The notes: a model not told the origin generated them from the letters alone. Positions 11,030 through 23,156 are shown, counted from the stretch's first letter. The stretch is DNA of 64,000 bases from Neonectria sp. B-13 (GCA_002682825.1 NOKP01000021.1:806001-870000), one strand, 5' to 3'. Program-made: numbers and translations.

Positions 11030-13126
11030 TTATAACTGTAAGAAGTCATTCCAGTAATCCAAATCCAAATCAATATCACTCATTAATCTCAAGCCATCTA
11101 GAACGTGAGAGTTCGAGTCAGGAAGCGCCTGAACACTTACCGCATTCCTGGTCTGCCTCTTATTCCAAAGTGACTGAATGAAGTGTGGCGTGACATCAGG
11201 TTCCCGCACGCCCTGACTAAACACTAAGACTTTCCTGCGCGCTTCCCAAGCCTCTAGAGTTAAGTTGCTGAGACTGATAAAGAAGGTGTTCTCAGTATCA
11301 TTGATTAGCTCAGGATGCTTAACATAAAGCTCCTGAACCATTTTCCAAGCCAAGGCCACCCGGTCTCCGGAACACCTCCACCGCAGATCGCTAATAACGT
11401 AGATATAGGCGTCGATCTGGAACTTGGATGTCATATGCATGTGGGTGAACAGATGCGAAGAAAACTGGCTACGCAGGGCCGCTTCCACCATCTCCAATGA
11501 AACGACAGCTGATTCGAAGAGAATGTCACTTTCTTCCCGTGTCATGAAAACCTCGCCACCATTCACGGCAGCCCGCCCCCGGGGGTGGTGTATTTTGAAC
11601 CGCATCCGAGCGATAGCAAGATTCGCCATGGCGTGGGTAAAGTCATGTAGAGGAATTTGCTTGTCCCAGTTGCAAAGGAATTTCTCTTGGTACATGACCT
11701 CGAGTTTGTTGACGGCCTCGTCTTCCCGTTCCACACATATCTTACCTCTGACAGGGCTGTGAAAGATGTTCTCAAAGACCTTAGCAGTCGCGGGCGAGGT
11801 TCGAAGCCAGCTAGTGACCGCGAACTTCATCAAGACACACATCATCTCAGTAGGACTGTCGTGTTCAACTGGTGCCCCGTCCATATCTGGGTGTAGATCC
11901 GCGTCGTTAATATTGAGTGGAAGGCGGACGTCACCGAGTTCGGACGGCGGTGGATTCATTCCCGGAGTGGAAACAGCGCGACTTCGGCCGTCTAGGCCAC
12001 ACAACTGCCACCAGACACGCACGCGCATTTCCTTTTCGAAGAAGGGGATCTTGGGGTCTGCATTTTCCCGGTGTAGACCCATCTTCTGGCCCAGCCGTAT
12101 GGCAGCGCCAGTCAGGGTGGAGGTCAAATCAGACTCTGGGTCGGCGAAAAGAAACAAGACAAATGCTTGCAGAACCTCGAGTTCCCTCGTTATGAGAAAG
12201 TCGGCGCTAACGAGAGCCCGGAAGGTTGCCGCCCGGTAACGCATCAACAGGGCACCCCTTGTCTCGCCGAAGGAGGCCAGGCAGTTATCCGCAGACATTG
12301 AGCTGACAGCTAAAGTGTAGATGGCGAACATCATAGCCTCCAGTGACTTTGATATGGTGGACGGATCCCAACTTGCATCCAAGATGCGCTGCTGCAGACT
12401 CGGCACATGAACAATCTTTGTTAGCGGATTGACACTTTCGACGAAAGTCTGCCAGAACCGGTAAATAATTCTTGGTTCTGGGTGTAATTCGTTCAGTTCA
12501 GACTGGGTACTAGGAGAGACGAATTGAAGTGGTGGCAGAGGATGCAACGCGTCTTCTTCTTCTTTGTGGCACAAGTTCTGAATGGGAGGGTACTTGAGCT
12601 TGTGATGGCGGAGATGTCAGTTATTAACGACAAGTAAGTCTTGGAATAACAAACCTCCAAGTCCAAGTTCGACCACAGACACCTAAAGACGAATGAGCGA
12701 CTACCCAATAAAGGTGAGTTTCGGCCGGTCTTCTCACCGCTCTACATTTGGCGCACAGTTTTCCAAAGGGAAAGACTTCAATTCGAGACGGCCATGCACA
12801 GACTTGATGGAGGCTGGACTTTGGGAGTCGCTCTCCTTAAGTTTGCCTTCCAGCCCAAAAGAGACCCAGGTATTGGCGTAGTGAGTGAAATCAACATTGT
12901 GCTTCCTCATCAGATCTTCATATAGAGCCAACCGGACGAGTAAGTCTTCGTCGGCAGCCCTCTTTCGAGGTCGAGATGAAATCGGTGCCTCATATGAGCA
13001 CTGAGCTTGCGCCTTTAGGCAGTTGAAACAGGGATCGCCTTTGTCGCATTTGACCTTTCGGCGGGCACAGAGCGAACACGCGTGCCTGGGTAGCGCTGTG
13101 GGTGTGCTCGTCGGGGATGGCGTCAT
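11030..13126 (-). CDS. Zn2Cys6 binuclear-cluster transcription factor
   Basis: The three-exon model is 13126-12738, 12682-12655 and 12598-11030, giving 661 aa. The N-terminus holds a textbook GAL4-type cluster, CX2CX6CX5CX2CX6C (C17, C20, C27, C33, C36, C43), followed by a basic linker (SRPRKRAADED). The rest matches the fungal-specific regulatory domain, with YRFWQTFVESVNPLTKIVHV near its start and RVRWWQLCGLDGRS in the middle. The middle exon has only 28 nt; it is the one solution I found that keeps the frame between the GTGAGA donor and the downstream domain. The gene is transcribed away from an MFS efflux pump, with a 601-bp shared promoter. In fungi such pairs are often regulator and target, but that link is an inference here. 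Confidence 0.83.
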
Positions 13127-13727
13127 GACTGTCTGAGAGACTTGGTAAATGAAGTAGTGAGAACGAGTTGCTCATGGTGGTAGGGAGCGAATACCCTCTT
13201 CAAGTTCGGGTTATTGCTGCGAGTAAAGATTGCCCACCCAAGTGACGGCCGAAGTCCACGCCTTGTGGAACTTCGGTAATCTCGGGACCAAGAATGGATT
13301 AGCGCCACCATATCGGACCCCGGACCGGCCGACCGATCTCTCCTAACTAGTGAAGTGGTGGCCCGAGCCTATCTTGATGACAGGCTACAGAGTGCAGGGC
13401 ACCTTGAAATGTCCCAACCAATTCGTTAGCCTTGGTCTGAAAGACAAGCCGGATGATCCTACTTGATTCAAGGATCTCGGGCCCGAGATCATTGCACCGC
13501 TGCGGGGGATTAGTAGTTCAGGTCCGTAAACTTTCCGAAGGGTAATCGTGTCGGCATTACGATCTTTACTTTAAATAAAAGGCTGTCCTCGAGTCTCGAT
13601 ATATTTCTTTTAGTATTATCTTCCCCGTCTCACCTTCTCATATCCTATTGAGTAATCCCGGAACAGTTCCTTCTTCACCACTGCACACTTTACCACAACT
13701 CATTATTAAGACGCGGACAGAAGTGTA
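13127..13727. promoter_or_regulatory. Shared divergent promoter of the Zn2Cys6 regulator and MFS pump
   Basis: This 601-bp gap separates two divergent start codons. It holds an 18-bp perfect palindrome (13473-13490) and a cluster of CGG/CCG triplets at 13314-13335, the half-site type bound by GAL4-like regulators. A TATA-like tract (TTTAAATAAAAG) lies near 13570, about 155 bp before the pump's ATG. Use of these sites is an inference from sequence alone. Confidence 0.55.
13473..13490. promoter_or_regulatory. 18-bp perfect palindrome, candidate Zn2Cys6 operator
   Basis: GATCTCGGGCCCGAGATC reads the same on both strands and contains inverted CGG triplets two bases apart. A related partial sequence, ATCTCGGGACC, occurs near 13279. 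A dimeric Zn2Cys6 protein such as the neighbouring regulator could bind it. Confidence 0.5.
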
Positions 13728-15650
13728 ATGTTATCGATAAAGTGTCAACAAGCCAAGCCTCCCGCTTTGTCACCTGAAGGCCCTAACGCTACGGCACATC
13801 GAAACCTAAAAACAGTTATCGACAATGCCAACGCAAATGAGGGTTCGGATCTTGCACCTTCGGAAAAGACTTCCAGTGAGGATTCCGCATACCCGGCTGG
13901 ACTGAGGCTTGGCTTGCTTCTTACCTCCGTCTTCATCTGCATGTTCTTGGTATCTCTTGTTAGTACATCCATTTCCTTCGCTCGAGACCCAAAGACTGAC
14001 GGCGTAGTAGGATCGTCTGATCATCACGACAGCTATTCCCCAGATTACGGATGACTTCAACTCGGTCACGGATATTGGTTGGTATGGCTCCGTCTATCTC
14101 TTGACGACATGCGCATTTCAACTGCTCTTTGGGAAGATTTACTCCTTCTACAGCATCAAGGCCACCTTCATAACAACCATCTTCCTCTTTGAGGTTGGGT
14201 CTACCGTGTGCGGGGCAGCCCCAAACTCAGTCACATTCATCGTTGGCCGAGCTATCGCAGGACTAGGAGCAGCAGGGATTTTAACCGGTGTGGTGAGTCT
14301 CACGATGAAAAGGATGCATTAACGTGCATCATCTGTTCCAGGTTTCGTGCAGTGCCTCTTTGCTGACATTCAATCTGTTTCAAGATGGTCGTTATCGTGT
14401 ACGCTGTACCATTGCACAAACGCCCGCTGTATCAGGGGATGTTCGGTGCTGTGTTTGGAATTGCCTCGGTAGTTGGGCCGCTACTGGGGGGGGCCCTCAC
14501 TTCGAAGGTCACTTGGAGATGGTGCTTTTATATCAACCTCCCTTTGGGAGCAGTTGCTATGCTTGTGGTACTGTTTCTTCTTGAGATACCCGATCGAGAT
14601 ACAACGAAACTCCCTAATAAGTCCAAACTGGCGCAGTTGGACTTTTATGGCACTGCACTGATTGTGCCAGGGTGCATCTGCTTGATCTTAGCGCTGCAGT
14701 GGGGTGGCTTGACCTATTCTGTAAGTAAACTCCTTCGACGATGATCAGATGAGGAAACTGACATCTGCCGCAGTGGAACAATGCTCGTATGATTGCCTTG
14801 CTTGTTCTTTCTGGTGTGTTATTGTCAGGCTTTGTGTTGGTGCAAATCTTCCTGCCCAAGACAGCTACCATTCCGCCAAGAATTTTTATGCAGCGCAGTA
14901 TCCTGGCTGCTTTCTTCTCAACGACTTGCAATGGATCGCAGATGATCATCTTTAGTGAGGTTGCAGCGTTTTCCAAGTACTGAATTTAGCTAACTTGATA
15001 CAGTCTACTATCTTCCCATCTGGTTCCAGGCTATTCAAGGGGTCTCAGCAATAGACTCGGGCATACGCATCCTCCCCCTTATCATCTCCATGGTCGTTGC
15101 ATCCGTATTGATAGGTGCTCTGGTCCAACGTATTGGCTACTATACGCCCTTCCTGATTGTCGGTGTCTGCTTTATGAGCGTTGGTGCTGGCTTGCTTAAC
15201 ACCTTGGAGATTGACACTCCGAAGGCGAAATGGATCAGCTACCAGATAATCTACGGCTGGGGTGTGGGCTCCAGCTCACAAGCTCCTAACCTAGCTGCCC
15301 AAACTGTCCTGCCGAAGCGCGATATTCCGATTGGCACCTCGCTCATGTTCTTCTCCCAATTGCTCGGCGGCTCAATATTCGTCTCAGTTGGCCAAAACGT
15401 TCTCACCAATCAGCTCCTCCAGCGTCTGTCAGCCCTACCTGGTTTCACTCCCAAGATGATCCAGGACAGTGGAGTAACATCACTTGCCAACCTGCCAGCC
15501 TCTGTCAAGTCGACCGTCCTAGTGGCATACAACGAGTCACTCCGGCGAGTGTTCCGGGTGGGCTTAACACTAGCATGCATTACAATGCTCGGCGCACTAG
15601 CAATGGAGTGGCGGAGTGTGAAGAAGGGTGTGAAGAAGCACGGCATGTAA
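13728..15650 (+). CDS. MFS multidrug/toxin efflux transporter, 14-TM (DHA2) type
   Basis: Five exons are inferred: 13728-13958, 14011-14292, 14385-14720, 14774-14954 and 15004-15650, giving 558 aa. Splicing rebuilds the expected order: [25 protein letters not shown], then [19 protein letters not shown], then [15 protein letters not shown], then [20 protein letters not shown] and [12 protein letters not shown]. These are hallmarks of fungal drug:H+ antiporters with 14 membrane segments, the kind often linked to secondary metabolite export. The first ~65 residues are hydrophilic and cytosolic. The C-terminal end ([14 protein letters not shown]) is basic. The protein should sit in the plasma membrane. 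No biosynthetic core enzyme lies next to it, so the cargo cannot be guessed. Confidence 0.9.
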
Positions 15651-15741
15651 AGACAAATGTCTCTTAGACCCTAAGATTATATGTTGCACTGTTTAGCAGA
15701 TAGCAATGAACTTTATGTATAAAATTGAAACATGCTAGATT

Positions 15742-15905
15742 GTGATAGTTGGGTCTATCCTAGGGGTCTAGGGTAGGTCTAAGGTGTATAGTTTAATGAT
15801 AAAGTGAATTAGAATGTTATAATAAGTAATATATGTCACGGCCCGGGCTGGGACCAGGCGGTCACAACCGGAAGAACTATAATATACCCACTTTAACCCA
15901 TATAC
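15742..15905. repeat. Two LTR fragments in opposite orientation (LTR family B)
   Basis: 15742-15835 matches the left part of the LTR at 33312-33665 (shared GGGGTCTAGGGTAGGTCTAA). From about 15834 the sequence switches to TGTCACGGCCCGGG and continues with GACCAGGCGGTCACAACCGG, which is the opposite end of the same LTR in reverse orientation. The switch falls on a GTCAC shared by both parts. Confidence 0.7.
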
Positions 15906-17155
15906 CATGCACTCAGCTCCTGATGCCACCTATAGCTTCCAATCCTAGTTGCATCACTGGATTACACTAACGGCCGAGGTTGTAGGGCGTACAGTTGGTG
16001 ACTCGCTCGGGGTGGGGTGGCGGGGCGGGAACTGGGTCCTTAAACTGGGTGCCCGCCAACCAGTTCCCATTTCTGGACATGGCCGTGAGGGACCAAATCA
16101 AGGGCCACCGGCCCAGGCTTGCTCAGCCAGAGGTGAGTCGAAGTCCCCAAATCAGTCAAAGAAATCCCCACCTGAGCCTCCAATCCCTTCCACCCCATGG
16201 TGAGTAACTTTAAGCCCTTGGCCAAGATGCCGCTGCTCCTGCTCAGCTCAGAATACGTCATACATCGCCCGAAATCAGACCGAATCCGCGCCTCTCGGAG
16301 TCTCGGTTGCCAAACTTCCCTTACGATACTCCGATTAAGTGGAGACGGCCCGGACTTTGTATGTGGGCACGGAATGGCGTAATAGTATCACAAGTGCATG
16401 GGGACAAGCTTAAACTTTACCGCAACGTGCCGAGATATGGTCCCACACTCTGGAAAAAGAAAGCGAGATAATCGATGGCTGGCGATATGATATATAATGG
16501 AGGCCTCTCTGCCGGGGTCCGCCAAGCCGGGGTGGGTTGAAGAGACCTAGCCGTTTCGCCCCGGAAGTAGCAAGGCCGCTGGGGAGCATGACCCAGTCAG
16601 CGTGATCTCATGCAGCGCATTGGTTGCGGAGTTGTGCATCTGCTGCTTGTAAGGCGGACCCTCGCCATGGCTGTGAGCTTTCCCCCCCTCCTGTCCTATC
16701 GGATTTACAGGATGTCATTACCTCCGATGGGGACGAGTTCCACTTGTTGCCCATCTGGGGCACTGCTCTTGGCAGCATCTCTGACGATGAGGGTTGATGA
16801 TATAAGCCAAGGGCCCCAGAATGGCGTCTGGGCGTGGTGGCTGAGCCACAGCGTACGTACTCCTGATGCAGCCCGATCTGTCGGTAGAGGGCACGCTTAG
16901 AATGAGAGTGCCGCGCGTTCACCCAAGACCTATGAGCCGATTTCATTGGTCGCCTGTGAATCTAATGCTTCTTTCGCAGTGAATGCCTTTGTGGATTTAG
17001 AATATTCACGAGCGGGGTGGAATCAGAAATCAAGATATATTGATCAACACGGCTGGCAACAGCGTTCGCATTGAGATTGACACAATCGGCGAACCTTCTA
17101 GCACACACACTTATCCTTCTGATATTCCTTTTGGTATCAGACTGTTTGCCTGGCA
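15906..17155. other. Intergenic DNA, no gene seen
   Basis: Short frames on both strands (for instance around 16040-16260 and 16608-16946) show no domain. GC-rich patches near 16000-16100 and 16500-16560 alternate with AT-rich ones. A TATA-like ATATGATATATAATGG lies near 16484. The last few hundred bases are the presumed promoter of the ADAM-type gene. Confidence 0.35.
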
Positions 17156-19034
17156 ATGGCACTTTTGCGCTTCGCCGCTGCTATTATTTTAGTGATACCC
17201 TTTTTTTCAAGTAACCCACACGGTAAGCTTCTTTCATCCCACTCTGTATCCCACTTTAACCCCGGTGGTTACTAACAGTGGGACTCCATCAGCCCTGTCC
17301 ATTGCGAGAGCTTTACCACAACATGTCACTTGGGTAGAAGATTTGTCGCTGGTAAAGGCGACAGACAACTTTGATGCCAATTCCAATTTCGAGCTGTTCT
17401 TTAATCTGCATGGAATAAAAAAGCAAATAAAATTACGACTCGTTCCCAACAACCAGGTCCTCGCAAAATCGGCTTCCGTGCGATTCCTTCGACAAGACGG
17501 GACTCTCTCCCATATCGAATCGATTCAGAGATCAAGTCACCTAGTCTTCAAAGGCGATGCATTTGTACAAGACTCGTACGACAACCGATGGAGGGATGCT
17601 GGAATAGCCAGGATAACGATTCGAGAGCACGAATACGATCCATTGTTCGAAGGCACATTTACAATCGACAACGACCGGTTCCACGTCCAGATCGATTCTA
17701 CATTTCGCAAAACACAGTCTTTGAACTATGTCATACCTCATAACCCCGAGAAGTCATTTCTAGTGGCATGGAGAGACAGTGATTCACAAGGACATGAGCG
17801 TCGCGAAGAGGCCAGCGATGAACCGAGATGTGGAGTGGACAATCCGTCTAATGTAGCCCGACGCTACCCATCACGCTCGCTTGGTAAGGGGTTGACGGAA
17901 GGCTCGACAATGAAGCTTCAAGAGCGGCAGAGATTCGGCGGAGATCTGACAGACACCATTGGCTCTACAGACGGATGCCCATCGTCAAGACTGATTGCGT
18001 TGCTGGGGATCGCGACTGACTGCAGCTACACTGCGGACTTCTCATCGACAGACGAGATCCAGTCACACATCGTTGCGCACATCAACGCAGCATCCCAGGT
18101 CTACGAAGATACCTTCAACATCTCGCTAGCTATCCAGAACCTTACCATATCCGACTCAAACTGCCCCTCGTCGTCGTCTTCCTCCGACTGGAACATCCCG
18201 TGCAGCGCAAACGCCGACACGCGAGATCGTCTGAGCCGCTTCTCGCAGTGGCGAGGGCAGCTGAGCGACGACAACGCCATCTGGACGCTTCTGAGCGGAT
18301 GCCGCACTAGTTCTACGGTTGGCGTCTCGTGGCTCGGCGAGGTCTGTCGCCAGGGGGCGAACTCGTTCCAGGATAGCGGCACGACGCAGACTTCGTCGTC
18401 GACCAACATTGTTCTCAGAAACAACCAGGAGTGGCAGGTCATTGCGCACGAGATTGGCCACAGCTTCGGCGCATCGCACGACTGCACGTCTTCGACCTGC
18501 AGCGATGGGACGTCCGACATGCAGGGATGCTGCCCGTTAAGCTCTGGCACGTGTAACGCAAACGGCCAGTACATAATGAACCCAGCTGCCGTCTCTGGCG
18601 TCACGAGCTTCTCGCCCTGCACCATCGGGGCCGTTTGCTCGTCCATCGGCCGAGGATCCATCGACACGAGCTGTCTCCGAAACAACGACGAAGTCACCGT
18701 CATCACGGGCCCGTCATGCCCCAACGGCACTACAGTCGATGAAAACATCCCGGGCTGCAGCGTGCAAGCCACCTCGAATCCAACGTCGACAACTGACCTT
18801 GATGACGATGACGATGACCGGCTTGACAACGACTTTGGAAGAAACAACAACTCTACACGAGAATGGTTCGACGACAATAGAACCACCGTCATTGTAATCG
18901 CTTCTGTGGGCGGTTCAATAGCCCTTATTTTGGTGATTTGGTGCATCTGCTGTTGCGCCCGACAGAAGAAGCCTAAAACCCTGCTCGTGAAGCAGCAAGG
19001 AGTGCCAATTCAACACCCAGTGCGGTATGCATGA
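17156..19034 (+). CDS. ADAM/reprolysin-type membrane metalloprotease lacking a disintegrin domain
   Basis: Two exons, 17156-17222 and 17293-19034, give 602 aa. The short first exon encodes the signal peptide (MALLRFAAAIILVIPFFSS); the 70-nt intron has a CTAAC branch site. A prodomain follows, then the M12B metalloprotease domain with zinc motif HEIGHSFGASHD (H408, E409, H412, H418) and a probable Met-turn, YIMNP. After a Cys-rich patch and an Asp-rich linker there is one membrane span (TVIVIASVGGSIALILVIWC) followed by a run of cysteines and a short cytosolic tail. As I recall, fungal ADAMs of this layout usually carry a disintegrin region before the membrane span; here the protein goes almost straight to the membrane. 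Likely role: shedding or processing of proteins at the cell surface. Start choice is firm because it supplies the signal peptide. Confidence 0.88.
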
Positions 19035-19179
19035 TGGTGTTAGATCGATGTCACGTTTGTGGATATTATTTGGAGTTCATGGCACTTTGTGTAAGTTATG
19101 CATTTTGAAGTGGCAAGTTTTCAGCATCTTGTTAGTGTATAGAGGAAATGAGAAAGGGCGCATTTGCGCCCGTCAACCA

Positions 19180-20540
19180 TCTTTGTTGTACTTTGTATAG
19201 AAAACAATCGAAATCCACCCAGCGGTGCCAATCTCGGCGTATGCCTCCTGTAGAAGCTCATGGAATTGCGGAAGTTCTACATGGCGCAGGGGATATTTGC
19301 GTAGGCCATCCAGCGTAGTAAGGCCGTCTTGAATCGCTCAGGACTGAAGTCGGATATTCGCTGATTGACAAGAGCTTGCTCGATCGGCCCTGCTGTTGAG
19401 GTTTCTCCATTGAAAGTAAGCCGCCGCTTCTTTTGAATAAGGCCGATCGCATCCAAATTGTGTTTATCTCGGAGGTGACGTATCTGCGAGTGCGAGCCGC
19501 CAGCAACATAGTACATATGATTATTTTGTCCAAAGAGCGTTGAACAAGTGGGAGAAAGGCAACTTGACGAAAGCTGGAAACATCAAAAAGGGCTCCAGGC
19601 AGCCCTTCTTCCTGAAACAAGAGAATCGCAGAATAACTGATGATTGGCAAGTGCTTGAACTCTTTACGACATTTCGCTTGACTTCTAGCTGGTTGTGAAA
19701 AGCCTTGAGGGTAATGGGCAAGGGAAAAGACCGGAGAAAGGTCGAGGAAAACGAGATCGAGCCCCCACTCTCTGGTAAGCCTTAGACTTCTCATAAGCAA
19801 CCCGATTCTTGTTGTAAAAGCTGACTCGTAAAGGAACAAGCTGGGATCTTATTCATGCGTACGAATTTCTTCTCGGAACCCTTGAATCTGTGAAAAGAGC
19901 AGTCGCCAATCTTCCAGATGGCTACCACCTTGCTGTGAACATAAACCTGGGTTGGCTCAAATTGAACGAAGATTACGAGCATCTGAACGATAGTCCCCTC
20001 ATCTATGGTGCTGCAGTTCTCCATCCTGCTTACTGGTGGGCACTGTTTGACGATTTGTGGGGAGACGATGAGGAAAGACAGCTATGGATTACTAAGGCGA
20101 AGGAGATGGTCTAGGATCTCTGGGGGAGATAGTACAGGGACCTTGAGGTTGATGATCTAGAGATTGAATTACCTGCTAATAAGCGTCTGAGGACCTCAAG
20201 AACAAGTTCACCGTGTAGCGCACAAAGAAGCGAGGACTGACGACTGGAGGGATTTCCGTTTGCGAGTTGCCCGTTCAATCCCAGCTCAATCCCCTGGATC
20301 CTCAGTTAGCGGTCTGGATCTCGATGAATACGAGCAGTGGCAGCGTGATATCGAGGATGCTGACGCTTCTGTCACAGATCCCTAGGAATACTGGTACACA
20401 AGGCGGCTCAAATACCCCCGGTTGTCTAGGATGGCCTTGGATCTGCTTACTGTGCCACCGATGTCAGCCGAGTGTGAGGGCTATTCTCGACTACTGGCCG
20501 CGTGGTTATCAAGAGCCGCAATAGGCTACATGCCAGTACA
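19180..20540. pseudogene. Rearranged hAT-family transposase relic
   Basis: The minus strand of about 19180-19516 encodes an N-terminal/middle part (SHSQIRHLRDKHNLDAIGLI, FKTALLRWMAYANIP, HELLQEAYAEIGTAGWISIV). The plus strand of about 19520-20540 encodes the C-terminal half (AYEFLLGTLESVKRA, AAVLHPAYWWALFDDLW, and the dimerisation end LLTVPPMSAECE). The two halves therefore face opposite ways, so part of the gene has been inverted near 19518. Stops interrupt the plus half after KEMV and a few codons later, both TAG at places where Gln would fit, and there is a frameshift after SAECE. The element is dead. Confidence 0.75.
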
Positions 20541-20683
20541 ATTGGACTTTGTCAGACATTACGTAGTTAGTTGCGTGCCGTTTTGAGTGTATCGCTAGAT
20601 AGGATTCTAATGGACCAGTGACAAAAACATTGACGACACCGGGGCATGGGCGCGGACTTACTACCTTTGTTGGACGAAGTAGG

Positions 20684-20740
20684 TTTCCATTCCACAATAT
20701 GGATCCACTTCCATAATGGATCCGTTTCCACCCATTCCAC
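20684..20740. repeat. Short repeated motif near the hAT 3' side
   Basis: The motif TTCCAYAATGGATCC and close variants occur twice, together with CCATTCCAC at both ends. Placed about 150 bp after the transposase C-terminus, these may be subterminal repeats of the hAT element. This is an inference from position. Confidence 0.35.
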
Positions 20741-20814
20741 ATAGAAGTTATTAGCCAGCCTCCATATCCACGCCATATTTACAAATGTGTCGTGGAGTGT
20801 CATGGATTTGAACC

Positions 20815-21450
20815 CTGATTGTGAGGACGAAAAGTTGTCGTTGCCTTATGACGGTGGTGAGGGATACTGACATGTTGCGGGCATCATTGTTGCAGTAAAC
20901 GGGGACAATTCTACTAAGCCAGGTACTTCACTTTATAGCGGGGCTCACACATAGATGGAGGTATCTTTTTTTCCCCCAGTCAGCCGACCCTTTGCCTAGT
21001 CACCACACCTCCCGTGCTTGACGCACGGGCACCTACGGTGGGAAGGAAAGCACGGCAGGGCCGGTCTACAGGCCTCCACAAGTACCGTGTCTGTCATGGA
21101 CAGGGTCACTTGAACTTGATACCTCAGGCAGCAAACACGCGGAGTCACACCTTTACAGCCGTGTCAGCATTGCTTCGTCCATTCAGCCTATACTCAACCC
21201 CATTCCGGCATGACTCATCTTATCATTCTCATTAAATACTTCCGAGGTTGTGGTCATCTATATTTATTAAGCTTTCCAACGACAAACAATTGAGATGCCA
21301 GATTCCAAGTTTGATAATTGAATCATACATTCCATCCAATCTCAATATCCTGAATTCGCAAGACGCGTATCTAGGTATGCTTACCGCTAAGGGGGCAGTT
21401 CACTTTCCACCAGACTAACGAGGGAGCTCCGTTAGAAAGCATAATAAAAG
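20815..21450. other. Intergenic DNA with one hairpin
   Basis: No gene is seen. At 21011-21029 the sequence CCCGTGCTTGACGCACGGG can form a 7-bp stem with a 5-base loop. AT-rich sequence at 21230-21300 precedes the acyltransferase gene and is probably part of its promoter. Confidence 0.4.
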
Positions 21451-23028
21451 ATGGCAGAGACATCTCCAAGCACCTATATGTTACTAAAGGGAACAGGTGC
21501 GTGATGTCGATAGTATGATGGTCCTCTCAATATACTGATTCCAACTGCAGGTTCTCTCCAGCGACTATGGTATCTTTACCACCGCTTGGGCATCTGGTCC
21601 AATATTCTCGTCTCTGCGCACTACACTGGCGCTAATGGGCAAAAGCTTAGCAAAGGCGCGATCATTGACGCCCTTCGAGTCGTTGTACAAGCTCACCCTG
21701 CATTATGGCAGATCTTTGTGCAGCGACCATCTCCTAACCAGGGCAATCATGAGCTGCACACTGGCGTGCTGCGTACCATCGACCTTGAGAAATGCATCGA
21801 ATACTTGAATGACGGTCCGGATGATCCCGTTGTTACCTCTGAGGACCTCGAAAGAGCTCATAATGAATGGTCGTGGACAGCTGATGAGCCCAAATTACCG
21901 TTGTGGAAACTGCTGGTAAAACGAAACAACGTCATCTTTGTGTACCACCATTCTCTAGGCGACGGCATGTCTGGCATGGTCTTCCATCGTGAGTTCCTCG
22001 CAGCGCTCAATTCTGCCTCGATTGCAAAGAGTGGAGAAATCGATCGCTATCAAAACACGATTATCCATGCAGACGATGCTGCCCAACATCCCGTTGAGCC
22101 GGAAGACGTGTGGGAAGGAAAAGATAGCATCCTGGAGATGATCTTGACACAGATCGTTTGGTGGTTCGTAAAGCTGTTTTACGGCAACGAACGCATCTAC
22201 GGTGATCTTCCGCCGTCCAAGCCTTACCTCAAGTCAGTCACAGCAGTGGCAGAGCCAGAACAGAGAACCGTCACATGTATCTCGTCGTGTCGTATCCCGG
22301 CAAAGAAGATGTCGCTGGTACTCGACGCATGCCGCACACATCAAACTACCTTCACACCTCTCCTTATTACCATGTTGACCATCGTTCTGGCGAACGATTT
22401 TTATCCCAATGCAAAGATAGGCGCCACTCGCTTCAACTACGACTTGAGACCGATTCTTCCTATGTCTCGTGTTGGTGGAGGGACTGCTAACGGCACATTC
22501 ACCAATGCATCCGGAAGCTGGCAGTGCTGGCACAAGCTGAGGCCATTTCGCCAGGTCTTGGTCACAAAGGACGAGGCAAAGGACCAGTCGCTCGATCCTC
22601 GAGCTGTATGGGGTCTTGTCAAGGACTACAAAGAAGAGATGACACGCGCTGTTTCTGGCAAGGCCATCAGGAACTGGATCGGTGTTAAGCGACTCGGAAC
22701 TGATCTTGAGCAGGTTGCTGAGCGGGCATTTCCATCACTCAACCTTATGCTTAAGCCTACATTCAGCGTGTCCAACATAGGTGTCTTCTCCGAGATTCTG
22801 GTAGGGGATGAAAAGCGGAGTCGAGGATCGTGGCAGATCGACGACATGCAGTTCTCTGCTGGAGCGGTGAACGGCAACCAAGGCACACATGGCGCGATTT
22901 TTCATGTCGCAGGAGTGAAAGGAGGAGACACTATTATCAATGCAACTTTTGAAGATGGGATCGTTCCGCGGGAGATGGCTGAAGAAATTCTAGAGCGTAC
23001 TGTAGATAGAATTCTTGAGATTGTCTAA
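21451..23028 (+). CDS. Alcohol acetyltransferase-like HxxxD acyltransferase
   Basis: Two exons, 21451-21496 and 21551-23028, give 507 aa. The first exon supplies METSPS-type N-terminal residues that run into GSLQRLWYLYHRLGIW, the usual opening of fungal alcohol acetyltransferase-like proteins (AATase family, PF07247). The acyltransferase motif HHSLGDGMSG gives H149 and D153 as the catalytic HxxxD pair. Proteins of this fold transfer an acetyl or acyl group from CoA to an alcohol, sterol or other hydroxyl. The C-terminal part (SVSNIGVFSE, QFSAGAVNGNQGTHGAIFHV) matches the second half of the fold. The intron is short (54 nt) with a CTGATT branch site. No metabolic neighbours point to a substrate. 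Confidence 0.85.
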
Positions 23029-23156
23029 TCCTGTACTCTATTGTTAAACAAATAATATTACTCTTATACTACTGCCTCTTTTCACTGTTTCTTATCCTTT
23101 TAATATCTTAAAATAGCACTGCTAATTGAACTAAAAACCCTACCTGCTATTCAGTA

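Noticed and set aside
16608..16946. 112-codon minus-strand frame
   Set aside because: No recognisable motif and an equally long frame on the opposite strand; probably chance.
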